This document shows positions 1 to 6,363 of a stretch of 13,549 nt of DNA, one piece after another. Each line of letters opens with the position of its first letter. Within the stretch, counting starts at the first letter, position 1. The notes under the pieces are model-generated. The model was not told the DNA's origin. It saw nothing but the letters and a program-made list of their open reading frames with translations, and did not search any database. This stretch comes from an uncultured Parasutterella sp. (GTDB lineage Bacteria; Pseudomonadota; Gammaproteobacteria; Burkholderiales; Burkholderiaceae_F), in the NCBI GenBank assembly GCA_900766055.1, contig CAAFTZ010000125.1:1-13549 (forward strand), written 5' to 3'. Both the position numbers and the translations under genes were made by a program.

Positions 1-25
1 ACCTGCATGAATGTGTAGGTGTTCG

Positions 26-493
26 TCAGTTGCTAAAAATGGGAGCACGCTCCCATGAAACCGTGCACGTAAGTGCGCGGTAGTTCATTCGCTGACCGAT
101 TCGAGCTGCTACAAGGCGCATAAAGTTAAAGAAATCTTGTTCACTCGGAAGACCGGCAAGATTTTGGATATATCGCTTTAGAAAGGAGCCATAAAACGTT
201 GTCCATTTGATGCCTGATGTCCATAACTCTGGAGCAGAGCCCTTCCAAATATGGAGAAAAACATCATTAAAACCGATCTTTTCCCTCTGACAGCAGACGG
301 CAACATACTCTTGGGTCGGGATAAACGGTTTTTGTTCCAGCCAACCATTGAACTCCCTCTGAGAAAACAGTATCGAACCTAAGGTTCCGTCGATCCTATC
401 TCTGGGAACGGATCTGTCTTGCCGTAGTAAAGGAGCAGTAAACATATGGTTAACGTTGCAATCGTTAGTGAAAGGGATGCCTTGATGAGTCAA
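26..493 (-). pseudogene. C-terminal remnant of a DUF4143-type ATPase
   Basis: A 155-codon frame beginning at a TTG. Recognisable family features are an RE-F-NGW segment followed by PFIPTQEYV (about residues 46-64), WKGSAPELW (about 83-91), a FYGSFLKRYIQNL stretch (about 100-112) and FFNFMRLVAARIGQRMNY (about 121-138). These match the middle and C-terminal part of AAA_14/DUF4143 ATPases, where the equivalents are PFLPTEEY, RGSMPELY, FYxSYVxTYLERDV and FxRFLRxxAARTGQxxNY. Complete members are roughly 380-450 residues and begin with a P-loop ATPase. Here the Walker A and B region is absent, and in the same frame a TGA lies only about 85 bases upstream of the TTG. The last 15 or so residues no longer follow the family, and the stop at 26-28 comes before the expected C-terminal part. 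I read it as a decayed gene. The similarity is from memory of the family, not a search. Confidence 0.55.
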
Positions 494-951
494 AGAATAG
501 ACCGAAACACAACTTCGAAGCGAGTCGGATCCGGATCTTTTCTTTCCTCCTAAATTGCATTGCGCTTCTTGTTTTCATAGCAAATTATGGAAAACGATAG
601 ATTCACAAAGTGGCTATTTTGAAAATCGTATTCGCATTTCCGTTTTTACTTCTTTTTTGTCCATAAAATGAAACCATTCGATCTTCATTGAAACTTTGAA
701 AATGAACAGCACACTGAACCACACCGTTAAAGCTTCGCTTCACAGCGAACGCTTTGTGCTGTCCAATCGAATGTGCCGAATGTGAGTCTGACTTTCCGCT
801 AAGGAATGTCTTACTGACTTCTCTATTTGTCTTTCCCAAAATCCATCTTTAACTCGGGATAAGAGTAAGCAGAGTGAAGGTACATCCAAAAACCGCCCGC
901 TTTTCAAATCCCGACAAAATTAAATAACCAACTTTGTAACAGGTGAAAAGC
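494..951. other. gene-free spacer upstream of metQ
   Basis: No convincing gene is present. The 78-codon minus-strand frame at 603-839 has no recognisable motif and no good ribosome site. Two structures stand out. One is a hairpin at 730-754 (AAGC-TTCGCT, loop TCAC, AGCGAA, one bulged C, GCTT). The other is a 7-bp pair, TCGGGAT at 854-860 with ATCCCGA at 908-914, which would close a 47-base domain ending 37 bases before the metQ ATG. I could not match that domain to a known riboswitch class. A GGAGGA at about 546-551 (minus-strand reading) is not followed at normal spacing by a start of the DUF4143 frame. Confidence 0.4.
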
Positions 952-1764
952 ATGCAACGATTCCAATTTTTGAAACTGGCTGCCGCAACAGTGATTGCCG
1001 TTCCTCTTCTTCTTTCCGGATGCGGCGATAAAAAGACCTCTGAACTTAAAGTGGGTGCAACCGCAGGCCCCCACGCAGCGAATGTCCAAAAGGCTGCAGA
1101 AGTAGCTAAAAAACAGGGCTTAAACGTTAAGGTAATTGAATTTACGGACTACATTTCGCCGAACAAGAGTTTGGAAGAAGGCTCTCTAGATATCGCAATT
1201 TATCAGCACGAGCCGTTCCTCAATAACTTCAACAAGCAACAGGGAACTCATCTCAAAAATATCGGTGTAGCTGTTGTTCAGCCGATGGGCTTTTACTCGA
1301 AGAACATTCACAGTCTGAAGGATATTCCTGATGGCGCAACGTTTGCGATCCCGAATGACCCGAGCAACGAAGGCCGCGGACTTCAGTTAATTGAAAAAGC
1401 CGGTTTAATTAAATTGCAGCCGGGCAAAGACGGCTCTGCAATTACGGTTGCCGACATCATCGACAATCCGAAGCATCTGAAATTTAAAGAGCTCGAAGCC
1501 GCTCAGCTTCCGAGAAGCTTGTCCGATGTTGACATTGCTACAATTCCGATGAATTACGTTATTAGTGCAGGTCTGTCTCCGGAAAAAGACGGCTTCTACT
1601 ACGAATCTAAAGAAGCTCCTTATGCGCTGATCATCATTGCTGCAAGAGAAAACAATGCCAACAATGCAGACGTCCAGAAGTTTCTGAAGGCTTTCCAATC
1701 TCCCGAAGTAGCCAAATTCATTAAGGAAGAATTTAAGGGAGCAGTAGTCCCGGCATGGGAATAA
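952..1764 (+). CDS. metQ: MetQ/NlpA-family ABC transporter substrate-binding lipoprotein
   Basis: A 270-residue lipoprotein that by family membership binds methionine outside the inner membrane and delivers it to a MetNI-type ABC importer. Residues 1-24 form a lipoprotein signal with lipobox LSGC, giving lipidated Cys24. Family signatures are the GPHAANV segment just after the first strand, VIEFTDYISPNKSLEEG, IYQHEPFLNNF, AIPNDPSNEGRGLQLIEKAGLIKL, the DNP-KHLKFKELEAAQLPRSL-DVD block, and a short C-terminal helix. The length is normal. I chose ATG 952 over the upstream GTG at 943 because AGGTGA lies about 6 bases before it. No metN or metI is adjacent, so the gene is an orphan here and its ligand could be methionine, a dipeptide or another small molecule. 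A strong terminator follows 32 bases downstream. Confidence 0.92.
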   Translation: MQRFQFLKLAAATVIAVPLLLSGCGDKKTSELKVGATAGPHAANVQKAAEVAKKQGLNVKVIEFTDYISPNKSLEEGSLDIAIYQHEPFLNNFNKQQGTHLKNIGVAVVQPMGFYSKNIHSLKDIPDGATFAIPNDPSNEGRGLQLIEKAGLIKLQPGKDGSAITVADIIDNPKHLKFKELEAAQLPRSLSDVDIATIPMNYVISAGLSPEKDGFYYESKEAPYALIIIAARENNANNADVQKFLKAFQSPEVAKFIKEEFKGAVVPAWE

Positions 1765-1796
1765 TAAAAAAATATGTAATCTCTTGAATTTAAACG

Positions 1797-1835
1797 AATT
1801 CCGCCGAATCAGCAGTGGTACGGCGGGATTTTTTC
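1797..1835 (+). terminator. rho-independent terminator after metQ
   Basis: A 10-bp stem (AATTCCGCCG at 1797-1806 with CGGCGGGATT at 1821-1830, one G-T wobble) with a 14-base loop. It leads directly into six T residues at 1829-1834. It ends metQ transcription and isolates the gene from the lysine-riboswitch operon. Confidence 0.88.
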
Positions 1836-1907
1836 TAACACGCTTTTCTAACAAATTTCGACCTGTTCTAACAATCTAACAAATCGAGTGTTAGATAAAT
1901 GTTAGAA
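1835..1907. repeat. symmetrical cluster of six CTAACA boxes
   Basis: The hexamer CTAACA occurs four times in direct orientation (1835, 1848, 1868, 1876) and twice inverted as TGTTAG (1889, 1900) within 73 bases. The core is a nested inverted repeat: TTCTAACA (1866-1873) and ATCTAACA (1874-1881), a 7-base spacer AATCGAG, then TGTTAGAT (1889-1896), AAA and TGTTAGAA (1900-1907). The flanking bases are conserved in mirror order as well. The cluster sits between the metQ terminator and the lysine riboswitch. Its form resembles a multi-site operator, but no binding protein is identifiable from the sequence. It could also fold as a weak AT-rich hairpin. Confidence 0.7.
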
Positions 1908-2035
1908 AAATGCACTTGGGGAGTGGTTTTCATTTGTCAGACTGCTCATTAACGAAAGACTATTTTCGGGAAAACGATAAGGCGTTTTGTATCTAAATGT
2001 ATGCCAAGGGAGCGCCTGAAGTTCTAAGATTAAGG

Positions 2036-2203
2036 AATCAGGTAGAGGTGCAGACTTTATAAGTAGTTGCTTCCTTTAAAGGAGAATCGGGAGGCAGCAA
2101 AAGGAAAGTTTGCCGAAGGCCGATTGATCTCTCCTAAATTGATCGGGCCTGGGCCGTCGAAAAACATTCGGCGGACTGTCACTGAAATAGTGGAGCGCTA
2201 CCC
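2036..2203 (+). promoter_or_regulatory. lysine riboswitch (L box)
   Basis: The sequence follows the lysine-sensing aptamer closely. P1 is GGTAG at 2041-2045 pairing with CTACC at 2198-2202. The 5' core GGTAGAGGTGC (2041-2051) is followed by GACTT and AAGTAG (2053-2066) and GGAG at 2081. GCCGAAG lies at 2112-2118. The P3 arm GGCCGAT/ATCGGGCC spans 2118-2148, and the P4 arm lies near 2153-2173. The 3' core is CTGTCACT, a P5 loop, AGTG, then GAGCGCTACC (2176-2202). These parts appear in the same order in the Bacillus subtilis lysC leader. P1 can extend outward through AAGGAAT (2032-2038) and ATTCCTT (2219-2225). When lysine is bound, L boxes reduce expression of downstream lysine biosynthesis or transport genes. 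There is no T-rich terminator between the aptamer and nhaC, so translational control is more likely than attenuation. A possible weak promoter lies near 1934-1963 (TTGTCA, then GACTAT). Confidence 0.9.
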
Positions 2204-2243
2204 GAGGTCTCGAACCTTATTCCTTTTGATATTACCTTTAAGG

Positions 2244-2267
2244 TCCGGATGCTCGAGGAGCTCCGGA
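2244..2267 (+). promoter_or_regulatory. hairpin in riboswitch expression platform
   Basis: A strong stem: TCCGGA, bulged T, GCTC, loop GAG, GAGC, TCCGGA. The 3' arm contains the GGAGC that would serve as ribosome site for a tiny frame starting at ATG 2268. An outer pairing GATATT (2228-2233) with AATATC (2280-2285) would bring the structure next to the AGAGGA ribosome site of the nhaC gene. No T-run follows, so it is not a simple terminator. I infer that it is the switching element downstream of the lysine aptamer. Confidence 0.5.
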
Positions 2268-2296
2268 ATGAAACATAACAATATCAAGAGGACGAA

Positions 2297-3742
2297 ATGT
2301 CTCAAACCAACTCAAGTTCCCGCTTAGCTCCGTGGCAAGCTATGACCATGCTTGCCGTAGGTATTGCCATAATCTTTTTCGGGTTGATGGCCTTAAAGGT
2401 TAATGCCCGCATTGTCCTTGCCGTTGACGGTGCCATCATGTGCTTAATGGCCTGCGCCTTCGGTATTTCTTACGACAGCGTTCAGAAAGGCATCAAAGAC
2501 ACCATTGCTTCGATGCTTGTTGCAATGCTGATTCTTTTGTCCGTCGGTATTCTCATCGGCTCTTGGATGGCCTCGGGGACGATTCCGGTCATGGTCTACT
2601 ACGGTATGCAGGTGATCACTCCGGCCTTGTTCCTCCCGGTTGCCTGTATTCTCTGCACGTTAATGAGTACTTTAGCAGGAACCTCTTGGGGCACGCTGGC
2701 TACAGTCGGCGTTGCATGCATGGGCGTGGGCGAAGGACTTGGTATTCCCGTTGAGGCAGCCGCCGGTGCGGTCTGCGTGGGTGCTTTCTTCGGCGATAAG
2801 ATTTCTCCCTTAAGCGACTCCCCCGTGATCACTGCCACCGTGACGGATACACCGTTAATGGAAGGCATTAAACATGCTCTGATTTCCACAGGTCCGGCTT
2901 ATCTGATCAGTTTAGTTTTCTTCTTTGTTTACGGTCTGGAATTCAGCGGCGGCTCTGCAGCTGAAAGCGCAACTTACGTTGAAATTTTAAGAACGATTGA
3001 GAAGAGCTTTAATCTCAATCCGATTAGTCTGCTTCCGGTGTTTGTCGTAATCGGCCTGATCGCTTGGAAGAAACCGACCATTCCGACATTCGTCGCCGGT
3101 ATTGCTGTTGCCGCATTCTTAGGTATGTTCCTTCAGGATGTCAGCCTCAAGAACATGATGAATTACATGTACAGCGGCTTTAGCATCCACACGGATTCTG
3201 CTTTTGTCGACAAGATGCTGAACCGCGGCGGCTTCACCAGCATGTTAAGCACCATCGGCTTATTGATGACAGCTGCTATTTTCGGTGCTCCTCTGAGAAC
3301 CGCGGGCGTTGCAGATGTTTTACTCGACTACGTCAGAAAATTCGCTCGCAACAGCCGCATCATGGCCTTCTGCGTCATGTGCCTGCATACGCTCTTCTTC
3401 ATGATTACCGGCGCTTATTACGTCAGCTATCCGGTTGTCGGTTCTATGACTAAGGACATGTTCCCGAAATACGGTCTGCAGCGTAAGAATCTGATGCGCA
3501 TGATGCTTGATACCGGTACCGGCCTTGCTCCGTTGGTTCCTTGGTCTACCACGGGCTCTTACACAGCTTCCACGTTAGGAGTTGCCAACATTGCTTTCTT
3601 TGCATTTGCTCCGATGCTTTGGCTCTCCATCATCTTGTCCGCAGTTTATGCACTGACCGGCATCGGTATGGCCAAGCTTGAAGAACAAACAGCCGAGCAG
3701 GAAGAAGGTTCTCGATTCAACGGCCAGCTGGCAAAGGAGTAA
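2297..3742 (+). CDS. nhaC: NhaC-family transporter, probable lysine-regulated permease
   Basis: A 481-residue polytopic inner-membrane protein with hydrophobic segments along its length and short charged loops. NhaC-family signatures are GTSWGTLATVG (about 128-138), FGDKISPLSDSP (about 165-176) and the late segment with LDTGTGLAPLVPW followed by STTG (about 404-420). Classical NhaC proteins exchange Na+ and H+. However, some members under lysine riboswitches have been proposed as lysine transporters (called LysW in comparative work), and the riboswitch immediately upstream makes that role likely here. The true substrate could be lysine, diaminopimelate or an acylated lysine. The start ATG is preceded by AGAGGA. 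The stop lies 3 bases before the next gene, whose ribosome site is inside the end of this one, so the two are co-translated. The tail (from about 461) is acidic and cytoplasmic-looking. Confidence 0.9.
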   Translation: MSQTNSSSRLAPWQAMTMLAVGIAIIFFGLMALKVNARIVLAVDGAIMCLMACAFGISYDSVQKGIKDTIASMLVAMLILLSVGILIGSWMASGTIPVMVYYGMQVITPALFLPVACILCTLMSTLAGTSWGTLATVGVACMGVGEGLGIPVEAAAGAVCVGAFFGDKISPLSDSPVITATVTDTPLMEGIKHALISTGPAYLISLVFFFVYGLEFSGGSAAESATYVEILRTIEKSFNLNPISLLPVFVVIGLIAWKKPTIPTFVAGIAVAAFLGMFLQDVSLKNMMNYMYSGFSIHTDSAFVDKMLNRGGFTSMLSTIGLLMTAAIFGAPLRTAGVADVLLDYVRKFARNSRIMAFCVMCLHTLFFMITGAYYVSYPVVGSMTKDMFPKYGLQRKNLMRMMLDTGTGLAPLVPWSTTGSYTASTLGVANIAFFAFAPMLWLSIILSAVYALTGIGMAKLEEQTAEQEEGSRFNGQLAKE

Positions 3743-3745
3743 ATC

Positions 3746-4891
3746 ATGGAAAAACTTTTTCAGCGCTGGTATGACTTGATTTCCATTGATTCGGTTTCCG
3801 GACACGAAGTCGGAGCGGCGGACTATGTTGCCGAAGCTCTTCGCTCCATGGGACTTGAGCCTCATTACAGCTACTTCCCGGAAGATACTGACAGACAGCG
3901 TCCTTCTGTTTGGGCGGTGCTTGACAGCGGCAAACCCGGTAAAACGATGCTGCTTATCGGTCACGGCGACACCGTAGATGTGAACTTAAAGAATTGGAAA
4001 ACTAATCCTTTCATGCCGGTCGAAATCGACGGCAAGGTTTACGGCCGCGGATCTATGGATATGAAAGGCGGAGACGCTGCGATTCTCACGACGGTTGAGT
4101 ATTTTGCTCAGCACAAAGATGAGTTTTCCGGAAAGATCCTGATTTGTTTCGTTGCCGATGAAGAAGGATTAAGTAAAGGGACCTATCAGCTCGTTGCCGA
4201 AGACGTGGTTCATGCTGATTACGCCATCATGGCGGAGTGTCGCTACAACAATGTGGCTGTGGGTTTCAGAGGGCGCTTCAGCTTTGAAATCACAGTAAAG
4301 GGCAAAGCCGGACACGCCAGCCGTTACCCGGAAGTCGGAGAGAACGCCTTGATCTCAGCAGGTCGTTTAGCGGCAGCAATTGAAGCACTGCCGACACTTA
4401 CTCATCCCAAGCTCCATCACGGCACATGGTGCGTCCGTTATTTGGCGGGCGGCAATTCTGGGGCGCTAGTGGTTCCGGACAGCTGCTACATGTTTGTAGA
4501 TCGTTATGTCGTTCCGGGCGAAGATGAAGCGATGTGCATCCGTCAGATGCAGGAAGCTGCTGAAAAACTCGGCTTGGCAGACAAAGTGGATATTCATTTG
4601 AAACCGCGCAACAGTCCTTACATGAAGTCTTTTGCTGTTCCTGAAGATCATGAACTTGTTGTCAAACTTCAGGAAAGTTTCAAGGAAGTCACCGGCGAAG
4701 ATCTGCCGATTGATTATGACCCGTCTGTTTGCGACTCTAATATTCTGGCTGTTTCCTGCGGAATTCCTGTTGTCACATTCGGACCTTCCGGCGGGAATAT
4801 GCACGGAGACAATGAGTACGGGTATCCGTACCAAGTCAAGAACTGCTATGAGATTTACAAGAAGACAGTAAAGAAACTTCTTCCGGCATAA
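3746..4891 (+). CDS. M20-family zinc amidohydrolase (ArgE/DapE/ACY1 type)
   Basis: A 381-residue cytoplasmic metallohydrolase with no signal peptide. The two-zinc site is complete: His73 and Asp75 in IGHGDTVDV, bridging Asp105 in GRGSMDMKGG, general base Glu139 and ligand Glu140 in ADEE, Glu164 in MAEC, and His353 in GGNMHGDNE. The lid or dimerisation domain occupies about 178-290, with GKAGHAS (His190) contributing to the active site as in the family. Relatives remove acyl groups from amino acids or cleave small peptides. It is the second gene of the lysine-riboswitch operon, 3 bases after the NhaC transporter gene. An N-acyl-lysine deacylase, a lysine dipeptidase or a desuccinylase related to lysine synthesis are therefore all possible. 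The motifs do not decide between them. It also resembles YgeY-like hydrolases in the PD(S/R)C...DR region (about 244-253). A ribosome site AAGGAG precedes the ATG. Confidence 0.9.
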   Translation: MEKLFQRWYDLISIDSVSGHEVGAADYVAEALRSMGLEPHYSYFPEDTDRQRPSVWAVLDSGKPGKTMLLIGHGDTVDVNLKNWKTNPFMPVEIDGKVYGRGSMDMKGGDAAILTTVEYFAQHKDEFSGKILICFVADEEGLSKGTYQLVAEDVVHADYAIMAECRYNNVAVGFRGRFSFEITVKGKAGHASRYPEVGENALISAGRLAAAIEALPTLTHPKLHHGTWCVRYLAGGNSGALVVPDSCYMFVDRYVVPGEDEAMCIRQMQEAAEKLGLADKVDIHLKPRNSPYMKSFAVPEDHELVVKLQESFKEVTGEDLPIDYDPSVCDSNILAVSCGIPVVTFGPSGGNMHGDNEYGYPYQVKNCYEIYKKTVKKLLPA

Positions 4892-4940
4892 AAACCAACC
4901 GACATACGCCGCTTGAGAGAGCGGCCTCAAACCACACCGG

Positions 4941-4978
4941 CGTCGAGAGCTTCAGCTATTGAGACTCTCGACGTTTTT
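4941..4978 (+). terminator. terminator of the lysine-riboswitch operon
   Basis: A 9-bp perfect stem CGTCGAGAG (4941-4949) with CTCTCGACG (4965-4973), followed by five T. A smaller hairpin, GCCGC/GCGGC, lies just before it at 4908-4925. Together they end the nhaC-M20 operon. Confidence 0.85.
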
Positions 4979-5090
4979 GATGCTGCTAAATTATTAATAA
5001 AGTTTTTCCCCTCAGAGAATAAAATCTCGATTCCAATTTTCCATCTGATTCAGTACTCCGTAAACAAACGAAAACCACCCGTTCTTTGAT

Positions 5091-6224
5091 TCAATTCTCT
5101 GGAAAGGGGACATTGAACTGGGAGTAGACTTTCTGCCACCTTCTCTTCGCGTCAACACGTTCTTTTTCTTGAAACCAGGAAACAAATTCCTGCAGTTCTT
5201 TCCATTCCAGATTGTCCTTGTGGAATGCAATATTTCTTTGCCAGGGATTTCTGTGCCAATTGGGCAAAACCGGAACAAGGCGACCTTCCTTCAAATCCGT
5301 TTCAACAAAACTTAACGGCATATCCACTGCAATACCATGTCCCTCTAGTACAGCAATATAGGCCGGCTGATCTCCATAGAACAATTTTTTGAGACTTGTT
5401 TTTGAACTGGAGATAACATCAATTTTCCCGGTGAGATTGTTCAGACGAAAGTGCGTCGCTGTGCTTAAATCGAAAATATCATCTCCGTTGCATAAGACTT
5501 CGGCTTCAGGGTAGAAGTTTTTTCTTTTAAGCAATAATCGGTGATCTATGAGATCTTCAATTTTTTGCGGCATTCCATACTTGCGAACATATGCTGGAGA
5601 AGCAACCATAAAATTGAAGCAGGTTCCAATTCTTCTAACGACAAGCTCTTCTTCAATAGGAAAGTAAGGGAGCATTGCAACATCCGTTTCTTTTTTTATC
5701 AAAGAGGGATGCTCGAGGTCTGGAAGTACCTCAACTTCAATATTGGGATGGTCAATTGAATATTCGTTAATGAAATTGACGACATTATGAACAAAACCGC
5801 TTGTTGTAAGACTCATTCGAATCTTTTTACGACTCAATTTTTGTTTTGTTTGTTCCGCTAAAGATTGAAGTTCATCAAGTTGATTTTGAATTCTCCTAAT
5901 AGTTGGGAGCGCTTGATACACAAATTCTGTAACTGTTGCCGGCCTTTTGTCGCGATCCAAAAGAGCAATTCCGAGCTTTCTTTCCAGTGACGTGATTTGT
6001 TTAGAAGCAGTGGATAAATCTGCATTCATCAAAATACTGGCAGATGTTAAAGAACCAGTTCGGACAACGGCTTCTAGAAATTCCCAAATATGAAAATTTG
6101 AGAAACAGTCTCTTTTGACTGATTCACGCGCGACAACTTCTTCTCTTCTTGCCCCCTCCGAAGATGAGTTAATACCATTTGCTTGGAACCTTTGAACATC
6201 AGGAGAGGAACTGAAATTTGCCAT
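5091..6224 (-). CDS. LysR-family transcriptional regulator with N-terminal extension
   Basis: A 377-residue regulator if it starts at the ATG at 6224-6222. A TTG at 6239 would add 5 residues. Neither has a good ribosome site. The winged helix-turn-helix spans about residues 45-100, with the typical FLEAVVRTGSLTSAS, STASKQITSLERKLG and LLDRD blocks. The ligand domain follows from about 140 (KKIRMSLTTSGF) to about 355. LysR proteins are usually near 300 residues. Here about 42 polar residues (Ser/Arg/Glu-rich) precede the DNA-binding domain and the C-terminus runs slightly long. It is divergent from the Tat flavoprotein gene with 139 bases between the two starts. This is the classical arrangement in which a LysR protein controls the adjacent gene. 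Its inducer is unknown but is probably the flavoenzyme's substrate or a related compound. Confidence 0.9.
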   Translation of the reverse strand: MANFSSSPDVQRFQANGINSSSEGARREEVVARESVKRDCFSNFHIWEFLEAVVRTGSLTSASILMNADLSTASKQITSLERKLGIALLDRDKRPATVTEFVYQALPTIRRIQNQLDELQSLAEQTKQKLSRKKIRMSLTTSGFVHNVVNFINEYSIDHPNIEVEVLPDLEHPSLIKKETDVAMLPYFPIEEELVVRRIGTCFNFMVASPAYVRKYGMPQKIEDLIDHRLLLKRKNFYPEAEVLCNGDDIFDLSTATHFRLNNLTGKIDVISSSKTSLKKLFYGDQPAYIAVLEGHGIAVDMPLSFVETDLKEGRLVPVLPNWHRNPWQRNIAFHKDNLEWKELQEFVSWFQEKERVDAKRRWQKVYSQFNVPFPEN

Positions 6225-6363
6225 CTTGAAAAATTTCAATATAAGTTGAAAGAAGCGCCTAGTTGCGGGAATTTTATATCAATAACATAGGGATGTATCT
6301 CAACCTCTCCGAACATATATTTTTGATTCGTTTTTCGGATTTGAACTTCTCTAAGGGATCGAA
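6225..6363. promoter_or_regulatory. divergent promoter region between LysR gene and flavoprotein gene
   Basis: An AT-rich 139-base interval that should contain both promoters and the LysR sites. It holds an inverted repeat TTGAA-N4-TTCAA at 6226-6239 abutting the LysR ATG, and a further TTGAA at 6246. On the right, AAGGGA at 6353-6358 is the ribosome site of the flavoprotein gene. I could not assign a unique T-N11-A LysR box or -10/-35 pair. Confidence 0.45.

Noticed and set aside
603..839. 78-codon minus-strand frame between the ATPase remnant and metQ
   Set aside because: No ribosome site, no recognisable domain, and it contains a hairpin; most likely a chance frame.
1405..1854. 149-codon minus-strand frame opposite metQ
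   Set aside because: It is antisense to the well-supported MetQ coding sequence and runs through its terminator.
2067..2327. 86-codon plus-strand frame upstream of nhaC
   Set aside because: It lies inside the lysine riboswitch and its expression platform; its composition is that of a structured RNA and no protein motif is present.
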